Part shown: positions 44,088 to 53,121 of the stretch, piece after piece | How positions within the stretch are numbered: the stretch's first letter is position 1 | Layout: the number at the start of each line of letters is the position of its first letter | Assembly: GCF_014283215.1 (NCBI RefSeq) | Contig: NZ_JACOMF010000006.1 | Location: 1-64,000 of the forward strand | Origin: Siccirubricoccus deserti | GTDB taxonomy: Bacteria > Pseudomonadota > Alphaproteobacteria > Acetobacterales > Acetobacteraceae | DNA: 64,000 bases | Reading direction: 5' to 3' | The notes under the pieces: generated by a model | What the model was told of the DNA's origin: nothing | Database searches by the model: none | The model's input: only the letters and a program-made list of their open reading frames with translations | Translations under genes and position numbers: made by a program

Positions 44088-45727
44088 GCGTGGCCGGAGA
44101 CTTGCAGCAGCGACCGGCGCCGCATCGCGTCGGCCGCCTTCTGCGCTGCGGTCCGCTCATCGCCCAACACCTGGCGGATGCGCTGCTCCTCAAGATCGAG
44201 GGCGCGCTCCAGCCTGGCCAGCCCCTCGCTGTCCAGCGCGCCGGTCGCATGGTGGAACAGCAGGCTGCGGCGCGCCGCCTCCAGCGCCGCCAGCCGGATG
44301 CGGCGGCGGGCGGCGCGTTCCGCCGCCGCCGCCCCGCGATTGGCGGCGGTCCGGTGCAGATGCCCGGCACGGTCACGAAACTCCGCCACCATGTCGGCGG
44401 CGATGGCGCCTTCCAGCGGATCGTCCAGCCGCCTCTCGACCTCCGCCAGCGCCGCCTGGGCCATCGCCCTGCGCGCCTCGGCTTCGGTCGGGTCGATCCC
44501 GCCGTCATGGTGCGGCAGCGCGACCTTCAGCGTTTTGATGAGCCATTCCAGGGTGGTGCCCTGCAGCACCAGCGTCGCCAGTATGGCGCAGAAGGCAAGG
44601 AAGACGATCAGGTCCCGCTGCGGGAAATCCATCGGCAGGGCGAGGGCCGTGGCCAAGCTGACCACGCCGCGCATGCCGGCCCAGGCGACGATGGTCGCCT
44701 CCCGCCCTGTCGGCGGCAGCGCGCCGTCCTTGGTCGCGGTGATCCGCGGCAGCCAACTGGCCGGAAAGACCCAGAGGAAGCGCGAGAGGATCAGCGTGGC
44801 GGAAATCACCCCTGCCAGCCAGGCCAGCTCCGCTGCGCCGCGGTCGCCGATGCGCGCCAGTACCTGGTTGAGCTGCAGCCCGATCAGCACGAAGACCAGG
44901 CTGTTCAGGATGAACTCGACGAAGCCCCACACTGCAGTGCCGGCGAGCCTGGCCTGTGGAGACATCAGCGTGTGCTGCGCCGGGCCGAAGAGCAGCCCCG
45001 CCGTCACCACCGCCAGCACGCCGGAGACCCCCGCCGCCTCCCCGGCCAGGTAGGCGGCATAGGCGGCAAGGAAGCCGGTGGTGGTCTCCAGCATCACATC
45101 ATTCAGCCGGTGCAGCACGAAGAGCGTGACCTGCGCCACCGCCCAGCCGATGGCGACGCCGCCCGCCGCCAGCGCCAGGAAGGTGAGCACGCCACCTCCC
45201 GCGGCCAGCGTGCCGCCGGCCATGGCCGCGCCGACCGCAAGCTTGTAGAGCACGAGGGCGGAGGCATCGTTGATCAGGCTCTCGCCTTCCAGCACGCTGA
45301 CGATCCTCCGCGGCAATCGCAGCCGCTGCAGCACCGCCGCGGCGGCCACCGCATCGGGCGGGGCGACGATGGCGCCGAGGGTGAGGGCGGCGGCCCAGGG
45401 CATCTCCGGCACCAGCCAGCGGGCGACGGCGCCGATGCAGAAGGCGGTGAAGATCACCGCGCCCACCGCCAGCAGCAGGATCGGCCGCAGGTTGCTGCGG
45501 AAGGCCCGCCAATCCGTGCGGACGGCGCTGGCCTGCAGCAGCGGCGGCAGGAAGAAGGCGAGCGCGAATTCCGGGTCGAGCCGGACCACCGGCACATCGG
45601 GAACCAGCGCCAGGGCCATGCCGCCGAGCACCAGGATGACGGCGTAGGGCACCCCCAGCCGGCGCGCCAGGACGGCAAAGCCGATGCAGGCGGCGATCAG
45701 CAGCAGAACGATCTCGGTGAATGCCAT
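44084..45727 (-). CDS. CPA1-family Na+/H+ antiporter
   Basis: 547 residues: about twelve membrane helices (1-400), then a long cytoplasmic helical tail. GAIVAPPDAVAAAAVLQRL holds the conserved Asp of the ion site, and LEGESLINDASALVLYKLAVG the Asn-Asp pair; AWAGMRGVVSLATALALP is another CPA1 block. It exchanges Na+ (or K+) for H+ to hold pH and ion balance. The tail (DPTEAEARRAMAQAALAEVERRL ...) resembles the regulatory end of the YjcE/NhaP branch. The start ATG at 45727 gives the first helix (MAFTEIVLLLIAACIGFAVLARRL). Confidence 0.9.
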   Translation of the reverse strand: MAFTEIVLLLIAACIGFAVLARRLGVPYAVILVLGGMALALVPDVPVVRLDPEFALAFFLPPLLQASAVRTDWRAFRSNLRPILLLAVGAVIFTAFCIGAVARWLVPEMPWAAALTLGAIVAPPDAVAAAAVLQRLRLPRRIVSVLEGESLINDASALVLYKLAVGAAMAGGTLAAGGGVLTFLALAAGGVAIGWAVAQVTLFVLHRLNDVMLETTTGFLAAYAAYLAGEAAGVSGVLAVVTAGLLFGPAQHTLMSPQARLAGTAVWGFVEFILNSLVFVLIGLQLNQVLARIGDRGAAELAWLAGVISATLILSRFLWVFPASWLPRITATKDGALPPTGREATIVAWAGMRGVVSLATALALPMDFPQRDLIVFLAFCAILATLVLQGTTLEWLIKTLKVALPHHDGGIDPTEAEARRAMAQAALAEVERRLDDPLEGAIAADMVAEFRDRAGHLHRTAANRGAAAAERAARRRIRLAALEAARRSLLFHHATGALDSEGLARLERALDLEEQRIRQVLGDERTAAQKAADAMRRRSLLQVSGHA

Positions 45728-45973
45728 GCGAGTTTCTAGGGCGCCCGCGGACCGGGCGTACACGGCTGTTCGCAGGCCATGCCCGAACTGTCGCAAGCAC
45801 CGACGCGACAGGGGGTTCTCCCGAAGGGGCGGCGGGTGGGAAGGGCGCCGCTTCCGCATCCCGGAGGGCCATGCATGACATGCCCAGGTGTTCAGCGGGC
45901 GAAGCGCGCCCGGCGCTCGGCCGGATGGCGGGGTTGCGGCAGGGTGCTGCGGCCAACCGCCTGATCGCCTGCA

Positions 45974-46162
45974 ATGCTCGACACGATCCTGGAGGACGAG
46001 GTTCTGCTGGATGCCTACTCCCGCGCGGTGACCGCAGCGGTGGAGCGGGCCGGGCCGGCGGTGGTGCATGTCGCGGTGCGCGGCAAGCATGGCGGCGGGG
46101 CGGGGTCCGGCGTGGTGGTCTCGCCGGATGGGCTGGTGCCGGCCGAGCGCCCCGGGGATTGA
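45974..46162 (+). pseudogene. Truncated HtrA/DegP-type serine protease, N-terminal piece
   Basis: 62 codons: MLDTILEDEVLLDAYSRAVTAAVERAGPAVVHVAVR ... GGAGSGVVVSPDGLV, the beginning of a trypsin-like S1C protease up to the strand before the catalytic His loop (normally ...LTNSHVV). The reading frame then passes into unrelated text and stops. The protease core and PDZ domains are missing, so this is a fragment. A small gene on the other strand follows at once. Confidence 0.6.
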
Positions 46163-46200
46163 TCGCGCCACGCCCCCGGAGCGTGACGCCGCTGTAGCCC

Positions 46201-46353
46201 TCAGCGCCGGCTGATCAGCTCCAGCACCGCCACCACGTCGGCGATGAGGGCGATGCCCACCATCGCCTCCACCACCCCGAAATTCGGCGCGTCGCGCGCC
46301 ACGAACACCGCCGCCAGCGCGCCCGCCGCCACCAGGACCACCCGCACCAGCAT
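46201..46353 (-). CDS. 50-residue small membrane protein
   Basis: MLVRVVLVAAGALAAVFVARDAPNFGVVEAMVGIALIADVVAVLELISRR (given in pieces here: two hydrophobic helices, residues 1-18 and 29-47, joined by ARDAPNFGVVEA). That arrangement is the signature of a small bitopic or hairpin membrane protein. The ATG at 46353 is preceded by GAGGGGGCGG. The fold resembles the small subunit (MrpF/MnhF-like) of multi-subunit cation antiporters, but no such operon is here and the match is only by shape. Likely real; function unknown. Confidence 0.5.
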   Translation of the reverse strand: MLVRVVLVAAGALAAVFVARDAPNFGVVEAMVGIALIADVVAVLELISRR

Positions 46354-46424
46354 CGCACCGCCCCCTCAACGAGGATGAAGCAAACAGGCCTGACGCGGGC
46401 CGATGCGCCTTGCGCTAGCCGTGG

Positions 46425-47915
46425 TCAGATCGCGATCAGCGCCTTGCCGGCCGTGGCGCATGCATAGATGAAATTGACCGCGCCGTAGACCGCCACGCCT
46501 TTGGTGCCGAGGCCGGTGAGCCTTTCCGCCAGACCGCCGGTCCAGCTATCCTCCCGCTTCAGTTTGGCGACCGCCTTCTTCGCCCGTTCCGAGAAGGCGG
46601 CGGCATTCCTCGCGCGGCGGCAAAGCTCGGCCAGCTCCTCCATCAGCGTCGCCACCGTCTTGCCCATGCGGCGGCCGAGGTTGATCTGCTCGGTGCTCAG
46701 CATCCGGTCGGGCAGGCCGGAGAGATTCTTGGTGATGATCTCGATCCGGCCGGACAGCGCATCGGCCTGGCTTTCCAGCTTGGACACCTGGCCGGAGAAT
46801 TGCTGGCAGCGGGCTTCGATCGCGCTGGTCGCCTTCAGCATGTCCTTGGTGATCGGCAGGATGCCGGCCACCACCTCCTTGCCCATTTGGGCCGCCTTGG
46901 ACGCCTTTTGACCCTCGCCCTTCTTCTTCGCCACCTCGCGCTGCTGGTTCAGCTTGTCAACATGGGCGAGGTCGTCGAGCAGCTTGCCATAGGTCTTGTC
47001 GATATCTTCGCTGTAGGTCTTCAGCGTCTTGCCGATGTCGGCGATGCCCTTCACCGCGGCGAGAATGTTCATCCAGGCCGTCCCGAAGCTGAGCGCAGCC
47101 GAGGAGACGGCGACGGCCACGCCGATGGTGCCGAGCACCACCTTGGTCGTGGTCTTCACCTGGAAGTCCTTCAGATCCTGCTTGCTCTGCAGGTAGCGCT
47201 TCCATTCCTGCTGGACCACCAGGTTCACCCGGTCCTCGACCAGCTTTCCGTAGTATTTGAGGACTTCGTTGGCTTCCTTCGACTTGGCCTCGATGATCTC
47301 CGGTGTCGGGTTCTTCTTGATGGTGGCGTCGACCTTGGCGATGGTGTCGCGGAAGGCGTCGCGCAGCTTGTCCAGCTCGTCCTTCGCGAGATTGCCGAGA
47401 TGCTCGGCCCGGAGCCCGACCTGGCCGCTGTCGATCAACTGCTTGAAGACCTTGTCCACCTCGACCTCGACCTCGACCGGGATCGGGTCAAGCTTGAGGA
47501 ACTGCGGCTTCACCCCGGCGGCGAGGTTGAAGCTGCGCAGCCGATAGGCCGCCACCATCTGGCCGGTCGGCCGCGGCGGCTGCGCCGCCTGCTCCGCCCC
47601 GCGCCAGATCTCCTCCAGTGCCCGTTGCAGCGCCTTCAAGGCTTTGTCGCCCTTCGGCGAAGCGGTGGATTTGCGGGCGCTGGCGACCTCGCGGAGGTAT
47701 TCATCCAGGGCCCGCATCACGGCAGGCAGGGCTTTCGCCCGTTTCTCGAAGGTGGTCGCGGCGTCCAGGGCCTTGAGCGATGGTCCGAGGTCGGCGCCCC
47801 GGTTGATCATCATGACGAAATCAGGCGGCACATCCGCGCCGGTCAGCCCGGAGTTGAAGAAGGCCGACTTCGCGCCGCGCCAATCAGCGTAGAAATTCGA
47901 ATAGAAGTTGGACAC
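46425..47915 (-). CDS. Large alpha-helical protein with two hydrophobic segments, unrecognised (toxin-like architecture)
   Basis: 496 residues with no family I can name. Lys/Glu-rich long helices (about 45-115, 150-255, 295-450) surround a hydrophobic hairpin (about 258-292: VVLGTIGVAVAVSSAALSFGTAWMNILAAV). A second hydrophobic stretch ends the chain (about 472-496: KGVAVYGAVNFIYACATAGKALIAI). There is no signal peptide. Long helices around a buried hydrophobic hairpin recall alpha-helical pore-forming proteins of the ClyA/Hbl/Xax group; this is an architectural inference only. It stands alone; base composition is less extreme and Lys is much commoner than in neighbours, which hints at transfer. 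Confidence 0.6.
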   Translation of the reverse strand: MSNFYSNFYADWRGAKSAFFNSGLTGADVPPDFVMMINRGADLGPSLKALDAATTFEKRAKALPAVMRALDEYLREVASARKSTASPKGDKALKALQRALEEIWRGAEQAAQPPRPTGQMVAAYRLRSFNLAAGVKPQFLKLDPIPVEVEVEVDKVFKQLIDSGQVGLRAEHLGNLAKDELDKLRDAFRDTIAKVDATIKKNPTPEIIEAKSKEANEVLKYYGKLVEDRVNLVVQQEWKRYLQSKQDLKDFQVKTTTKVVLGTIGVAVAVSSAALSFGTAWMNILAAVKGIADIGKTLKTYSEDIDKTYGKLLDDLAHVDKLNQQREVAKKKGEGQKASKAAQMGKEVVAGILPITKDMLKATSAIEARCQQFSGQVSKLESQADALSGRIEIITKNLSGLPDRMLSTEQINLGRRMGKTVATLMEELAELCRRARNAAAFSERAKKAVAKLKREDSWTGGLAERLTGLGTKGVAVYGAVNFIYACATAGKALIAI

Positions 47916-48012
47916 CCCGGCCTCCCAGTTGGCGCAGCATCCCGCGCCATCCGCCGAAGACTAGGATATTTTCGTTGCCGAAGTAATCTAGTTGCTTTGG
48001 GTAATGTGCATA

Positions 48013-48339
48013 TTACTCAACCGAAGCGCGGGATATGGTCTGGATTGCCTCAAACCCCTCGAACTCCGGATGGCCGAGGTAGAGCGGCCGGGTGCCGCCG
48101 GCATTGCGATGCGCCTGGCGGAACGCCTCGGATCGGGTCCATGCCTCGAAATCCGCTCGGCTGCGCCAGATCGTGTGCGAGGCATAGAGGCGATGATCCT
48201 CCCGCTCCGGCCCGCGCAGCAGATGGAACTCGACGAATCCCGGCACCGCGCGCAGCTGGCTGTCGCGCGTGGTCCAGAGCTGCTCGAACGCCGGCCCAGC
48301 ATCGAGTGCGACGCGGAAGCGATTCATGGCGATGAACAT
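48013..48339 (-). CDS. Antibiotic biosynthesis monooxygenase (ABM)-domain protein
   Basis: 108 residues: MFIAMNRFRVALDAGPAFEQLW, then AVPGFVEFHLLRGPEREDHRLYASHTIWRSRADFEAWTRSEAFRQAH. That is the ferredoxin-like dimer fold of the ABM/heme-degrading (HmoA, IsdG) family. Asn6 and the Trp and His at the C-terminal end of the motif correspond to residues used for substrate or heme. It overlaps the 3' end of the upstream membrane-protein gene by 16 bases, so the two are likely cotranscribed. Confidence 0.72.
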   Translation of the reverse strand: MFIAMNRFRVALDAGPAFEQLWTTRDSQLRAVPGFVEFHLLRGPEREDHRLYASHTIWRSRADFEAWTRSEAFRQAHRNAGGTRPLYLGHPEFEGFEAIQTISRASVE

Positions 48340-50009
48340 CGGCGGTCTCCCTGGAACAGGCCGGAACCACGGGCGGCCGGCCCGGTCAGCCTGGCACGCC
48401 GCCGTCCATCGGCGGCGATCAACAGCAGCAGCAGCAGCGTGGCGCCGCTGACCGCACAGCCGGCCCTTTCCCAGCCGGTGGTGATAATGCGCACGTGCAA
48501 CTGCCGCGCCGGGCGGTCCAGCAGCACCTCGACGAAGCCGTCCGGCGTGGCGGCGACTGGCACCCGGCCATGGGTGTCCCAGGCTGCCCAGGCCGGAAAC
48601 CAGAACTGCGGCAGGGCGAAGCGGCCCTCGGCGGCGGCGATGAGGTAGCCGTCGCGCAGCCGTGTGGTGCCTGGCGGCATCGGCGGCTTCGGATGCGGCG
48701 GGATCAGGCCGCCGGCACTCTCCGCCCAGCCGGCCGCCGCGGCCGTTGCGGGCACATGCGCCACCGCATAGGCACCCGGCTGCAGCCGGGCCATGGCGAG
48801 ACGCGGCGCCGCCGGCATGAAGCGCGACCAGTGCGGGTTGCCGAAGGCCAGCAGCGCCAGCAGGAAGCCCAGCGGCAGCGCTGCCAGCCCAAGGCCGGTT
48901 CCCAGCGCCTCCCGCCCCCTCAGCCCGGCGGCCAGCGCCATTGCCGCGAGGCCGGTGACCGCGAGCGAGAGGAAGCCGCCGCTCCGCCAGGGCCGGGCCA
49001 CCAGCGACAGCCCCGGCAGCACCGGCCAGAGTGGCAGGGATACCGCGGTCGCCAGGGCGAAGCTGGCGAACAGCATTGCCGGCAGCGCCAGCCGCAGCCG
49101 CGGCGCCAGACCGCCCGCCTGGCGCAGCACCGGCAGCAGCGCCAAGCCAAGCACCAGCGTGACCAGCAGTACAAACCAGATGATCGCCAGCCGCTCGCGC
49201 GCCGGGCTGTAGAACAGCAGGTCGTGGCGCCACGGCTCGGCGGACAGGCTGGCGGCGTGGATGGCCGGCGCCAGCCCATAGGCCGGCAGCAGAAAGCAGG
49301 CGGCGAGCGCCGCCCCGGCCAGCCCGCCGCCGAGTCCGGGCAGCAGCCCGCGCCGCCCGTTGCCCGCCAAGGCATGGGCCAACGCATGGATCAGGCCGAA
49401 ATAGGCCCCGAGCACTGCCAATGGCAGGCTGGTCAGGGTGAGCGCCGCCGTCGCCAGGGCGACCGGCGGCAGTCCCTGCCGCCACGGCCGCTCCGCCGCG
49501 TGTTCCAGGGTGAGTAGCAGCAGGGGCAGCAGTGCCAGCGCCGCGGTATCGGCATAGGCGAAGCGCATCCAGGGATCGATCAGCGCGCCATAGGGCAGCA
49601 GTGCGCCGAGTGCGGCGCCGGCCAGTGCCGGGCGCGAGGGCAGGTGCCGGCGCAGCCACAACCAGGTGGTCAGCAGGCCAAGCAGCCGCCAGCCGGCGAG
49701 CGACAGGGTCAGCGCGTCCTGGACGTTCAGCCGTAGCAGCCGCTTCACCGCCAGCGCAACCCACCAGGCGGCCGGCGCATCGGCGAAAAAGGTGGCCGCG
49801 CCCAACCCGCCATGCCCGTCGAGGAGCCAGCGCGGCCAGGGGTTGTTAGGGCTGAAGCTCTCATCCAGCAGGTGCAGCGTCATCAGGGCATAATCGGCTT
49901 TCCGCCCCACCAGATTGCCGGTCACCGGCACACCGAGCAGGGGAGAGGTCGCCGCCACCACCACTGCCAGGCTCACCAGCGAGACCGCCATCCAGCGGGA
50001 CATCCGCAT
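48324..50009 (-). CDS. Large polytopic membrane protein, GT-C-like
   Basis: 561 residues with about twelve hydrophobic segments from near the N-terminus to residue 385, then a soluble beta-rich portion (about 400-510) and a last helix (GCAVSGATLLLLLLIAA). Acidic residues soon after the first helix (RKADYALMTLHLLDESF) and the multi-helix plan recall membrane glycosyltransferases of the GT-C fold, but I see no diagnostic motif. It may transfer a lipid-linked sugar in envelope biosynthesis. Codon use is strongly G+C-rich, and the Leu/Ala bias makes similarity calls weak. Confidence 0.65.
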   Translation of the reverse strand: MRMSRWMAVSLVSLAVVVAATSPLLGVPVTGNLVGRKADYALMTLHLLDESFSPNNPWPRWLLDGHGGLGAATFFADAPAAWWVALAVKRLLRLNVQDALTLSLAGWRLLGLLTTWLWLRRHLPSRPALAGAALGALLPYGALIDPWMRFAYADTAALALLPLLLLTLEHAAERPWRQGLPPVALATAALTLTSLPLAVLGAYFGLIHALAHALAGNGRRGLLPGLGGGLAGAALAACFLLPAYGLAPAIHAASLSAEPWRHDLLFYSPARERLAIIWFVLLVTLVLGLALLPVLRQAGGLAPRLRLALPAMLFASFALATAVSLPLWPVLPGLSLVARPWRSGGFLSLAVTGLAAMALAAGLRGREALGTGLGLAALPLGFLLALLAFGNPHWSRFMPAAPRLAMARLQPGAYAVAHVPATAAAAGWAESAGGLIPPHPKPPMPPGTTRLRDGYLIAAAEGRFALPQFWFPAWAAWDTHGRVPVAATPDGFVEVLLDRPARQLHVRIITTGWERAGCAVSGATLLLLLLIAADGRRRARLTGPAARGSGLFQGDRRCSSP

Positions 50010-50125
50010 CGCCCTCCGACTGGCCGGGAGCTATGCCACGCTTTCGGCAATTGTCGTGCAGCCCCTGGTTGCACGCTGATCAGGAGATTGTGAGTCGCAG
50101 GCAGGGAGCCAGCGGTCGGCCGCGG

Positions 50126-50884
50126 TCAGTGGCTGTAACGCCGGGTGCCGCCATCGACATGGATCACCTGGCCGGTGATGTAGCGCGCCAGCGGCGAAGC
50201 AAGGAACACCGCGAGCACCGCGAGATCCTCCGGCTGGCCGATGTAGCCGGCCGGGACCTCCTTCTCCGCCCAGGCGCGGCGGCTGGCCTCGTCGGGCATC
50301 ACCCGCAGGTCGATCTGCTCCGAATGGATGCGGCCGGGCGGGATGGAGTTCACCGTGATGCCGTGCCGGCCGAGCTGGCGCGACAACGCCTTGGCCCAGA
50401 TATGCGTCGCCCCGTTCGGCGCATTCGCCGGGTTGACGTTGTGCGGCTCGTCCTGGCCGGTGAGATTGATGATGCGGCCAAAGCCCGCCGCCTGCATCGC
50501 CGGGACCAGGGCGTGGGTGATGCGGCGGGCGGCGTGGAAGTTCAACTCCATCGCCTCCTGCCAGACCGCCTCCTCGCCGAGTTCGCCCGGCGGCTGCGGG
50601 CGGCTGCCGCCGGCGTTGTTGACCAGGATGTCGCAGCGGCCGAAGCGGCCCAGCACGGCGTCGCGGATGCGCGGCGCGGCGGTCGTGTCGGTGATGTCCT
50701 CGGTGAGGATCAGCGGCTCGGCGCTCTGCGGCAACTCGGCGGCGAGGCTTTCCAGCAGCGCCCGGCGGCGGGCGAGGATGGCGAGGCGGCAGCCCTCCTC
50801 CGCCAGCATCCGGGCGATGGTGCGGCCGAGACCGGCGGAGGCGCCGGTGACCAGGGCGACACGCCCGGTGAGTTGCATATCCAT
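50126..50884 (-). CDS. SDR-family oxidoreductase with His in place of the catalytic Tyr
   Basis: 252 residues of the short-chain dehydrogenase fold: TGASAGLGRTIA (cofactor loop), DILVNNAGGSRP (Asn-Asn-Ala-Gly), ELNFHAARRI and C-terminal VHVDGGTRRY-like VIHVDGGTRRYSH. The active site is odd. The usual Ser is Thr142 (INLTG), and the Tyr-x-x-x-Lys pair reads His161-Ile-Trp-Ala-Lys165 in GATHIWAKALSRQ. The chain is otherwise intact, so this looks like a divergent branch rather than a dead copy. It follows tctA after a terminator. Confidence 0.82.
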   Translation of the reverse strand: MDMQLTGRVALVTGASAGLGRTIARMLAEEGCRLAILARRRALLESLAAELPQSAEPLILTEDITDTTAAPRIRDAVLGRFGRCDILVNNAGGSRPQPPGELGEEAVWQEAMELNFHAARRITHALVPAMQAAGFGRIINLTGQDEPHNVNPANAPNGATHIWAKALSRQLGRHGITVNSIPPGRIHSEQIDLRVMPDEASRRAWAEKEVPAGYIGQPEDLAVLAVFLASPLARYITGQVIHVDGGTRRYSH

Positions 50885-50929
50885 GAGGGGCCTCCCGGCT
50901 GGAGACGCCAGCCTGCGGCGCGCGGCGGC

Positions 50930-50964
50930 AAAAGAAAAGCCGCCCCGGCGAACCGGGACGGCTT
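50930..50964 (-). terminator. Rho-independent terminator after tctA
   Basis: Read on the minus strand: AAGCCGTCCCGG - TTCG - CCGGGGCGGCTT followed by TTCTTTTG. A 12-bp stem with one mismatch and a UUCG tetraloop, then a T-rich tract, starting 24 bases after the tctA stop. The clearest terminator in the window; it ends the tctC-tctB-tctA message. Confidence 0.85.
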
Positions 50965-50988
50965 CCTTGTCCGCGCGGGTGGCGGGGT

Positions 50989-52488
50989 TCAGCCCGCCAT
51001 CGCCGCTTCCTTGCCCTTGCGCAAGGAGGGCAGCAGCATCGCGATCAGCGCGACAGAGGCGATGGCCAGCATGGTCGCGCTGATCGGCCGCTCCACGAAC
51101 ACCATGGGGTCGCCACGGCTCAGCAGCATGGCGCGGCGCAGGTGTTCCTCCATCATCGGGCCGAGCACGAAGCCGATCAGCAATGGCGCCGGCTCCATCT
51201 TCAGCTTGCTGCAAACCACCCCGAACACCGCGAACAACACCGTCATGTAGACATCGAAGACGTTGTTGTTGATGGAGTAGGAGCCGATGCAGCAGAACAC
51301 CAGGATCGCCGGGTACAGGAACTTGTAGGGCACCTGCAACAGCTTCACCCACATACCGATCATCGGCAGGTTGATGATCAGCAGCATGACATTGCCGATC
51401 CACATGCTGCAGATCAGGCCCCAGAACAGGTCCGGCTGGGCCTCCACCATGCGCGGCCCGGGCTGGATGCCCTGGATGATCAGCGCGCCGACCATCAGCG
51501 CCATCACCGCGTTGGACGGGATGCCGAGCGTCAGCAGCGGGATGAAGCTGGTCTGCGCCGCGGCGTTGTTGGCCGCTTCCGGCCCGGCCACGCCCTCGAT
51601 GGCGCCGGTGCCGAACAGGTGCCGGTTCTTCGAAACCTTCCGCTCCATCATGTAGGAGCCGAAGGAGGAGAGCGACGCGCCGCCGCCCGGCAGGATGCCG
51701 AGGCAGGTGCCAACCGCAGTTCCGCGCAGCACCGAGGGCGTCGCCCGGCGGAACTCCTCGCGGGTCAGAAACAGGCTGCCGACCTTGGTCTTCAGCACGC
51801 TCCGGGCTTCCGGACGCTCCAGGTTCAGGATGATCTCGGCGATGCCGAACATGCCCATGGCGAGGGCGACGAAGCCGATGCCGTCCGACAGTTCCGGCAC
51901 GCCGAAGGTGAAGCGCTGCTGCCCCGTCTGCACGTCGGTGCCGACCAGGCCGAGCGCTACGCCAAGCACCACCATGGAGATCGACTTCAGCACGCTGCCC
52001 TGCGCCAGCACCGCCGAGATGATCAGGCCGAGCAGCATGAGCGAGAAATAGTCGGCCGGTCCGAAGGACAGCGCCACCGAGGTGAGCAGCGGGCCGGAGC
52101 CGGCGACGACGACGGTCGCCACCGTGCCGGCGAAGAAGGAGGCCAGCGCCGAGGTCGCCAGCGCCGCGCCGGCCCGCCCGTTGCGAGCCATCTTGTAGCC
52201 CTCGAGCGTGGTGACGACCGAGCTGATCTCACCTGGCAGGTTCAGCAGGATGGCGGTGGTGGAACCGCCGTACTGCGCCCCGTAGTAGATGCCCGCCAGC
52301 ATGATGATGGCGGTGGTCGCCGGCTGTCCGAAGGTGATCGGCAGCAGCAGCGAGATGGTGGCCACCGGGCCGATGCCCGGGAGCACACCGATGGCGGTGC
52401 CGATCAGCGCGCCGATCAGCGCGAAGAGCAGGTTCTGGAAACTGAGCGCGACGTAGAAGCCGTGCGCCAGATTGCCGAGTAAATCCAT
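50989..52488 (-). CDS. tctA: TTT transporter large membrane subunit
   Basis: 499 residues, the usual length of TctA. Blocks: IGTAIGVLPGIGPVATISLLLPITFG and, in the second repeat, GTCLGILPGGGASLSSFGSYMMERKVSK, which form the paired substrate and Na+ site. IYYGAQYGGSTTAILLNLPGEISSVVTTLEGY lies between. It makes the inner-membrane permease with TctB. Starts 30 bases after the tctB stop; ends just before a strong terminator. Likely serves several of the orphan receptors in this window. Confidence 0.95.
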   Translation of the reverse strand: MDLLGNLAHGFYVALSFQNLLFALIGALIGTAIGVLPGIGPVATISLLLPITFGQPATTAIIMLAGIYYGAQYGGSTTAILLNLPGEISSVVTTLEGYKMARNGRAGAALATSALASFFAGTVATVVVAGSGPLLTSVALSFGPADYFSLMLLGLIISAVLAQGSVLKSISMVVLGVALGLVGTDVQTGQQRFTFGVPELSDGIGFVALAMGMFGIAEIILNLERPEARSVLKTKVGSLFLTREEFRRATPSVLRGTAVGTCLGILPGGGASLSSFGSYMMERKVSKNRHLFGTGAIEGVAGPEAANNAAAQTSFIPLLTLGIPSNAVMALMVGALIIQGIQPGPRMVEAQPDLFWGLICSMWIGNVMLLIINLPMIGMWVKLLQVPYKFLYPAILVFCCIGSYSINNNVFDVYMTVLFAVFGVVCSKLKMEPAPLLIGFVLGPMMEEHLRRAMLLSRGDPMVFVERPISATMLAIASVALIAMLLPSLRKGKEAAMAG

Positions 52489-52518
52489 GGCCGTTTGGTC
52501 CCTTTTCCGGCGCCTGGT

Positions 52519-53121
52519 CTAGAACTGCGGCCAGACGGAGACGCGGATGTCGAGCTGCTTGATGAACACCCACCAGCAGAGCGCGAGCAGAAAGATGGTG
52601 ATGCCCATCACGCCGAGCGGGCGGTCCCGGTGCTCAGGTTCGGCAAGGGAGGCAACCAGGATGGTGCCGATCAGTGCCAGCATCAGCCCGCCCTGCTCCA
52701 GCAGCAGGGCGAACACGCACATCGCGGCGCAGATGCAGCCGATCAGCCGCCATCCCAATGACCAGCACAGCACCAGGAATCCGGCCAGCATACCGAGGCC
52801 GACGCCGTTGTAGGTGCTGCTGAAGAAGGTGCCGAAATTCGGCGCCACCCACCAGACCGCCGTGCCGACGGCAATCGCCAGCGCCAGGTTCACGCTTTCC
52901 TGCGTGGTCCATTTCTGCAGAGGGTCCGGCCCACTGAAGAATGCCGCCAGCAGGACCAGCCCGGCCAGCCCAAGCAGGGTCCAGAAGACCAGCATCGGCA
53001 TGTAGCCTGGTCCCATCCGGCGGGCGGAGCCGAGATTATGGTCCAGGTTGAGCCACAGCCCGACCACGGCCAACAGAATCAGGATAGCGCTTGCGGCGAT
53101 ATCCTTTGAATTGACTTTCAT
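52519..53121 (-). CDS. tctB: TTT transporter small membrane subunit
   Basis: 200 residues with about five hydrophobic segments (ASAILILLAVVGLWLNL, MLVFWTLLGLAGLVLLAAFF, and three more). GSARRMGPGYMPML is the conserved early block of TctB. Second gene of the tctC-B-A operon; its ATG at 53121 follows AAGGGCGCAAC. Confidence 0.9.
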   Translation of the reverse strand: MKVNSKDIAASAILILLAVVGLWLNLDHNLGSARRMGPGYMPMLVFWTLLGLAGLVLLAAFFSGPDPLQKWTTQESVNLALAIAVGTAVWWVAPNFGTFFSSTYNGVGLGMLAGFLVLCWSLGWRLIGCICAAMCVFALLLEQGGLMLALIGTILVASLAEPEHRDRPLGVMGITIFLLALCWWVFIKQLDIRVSVWPQF

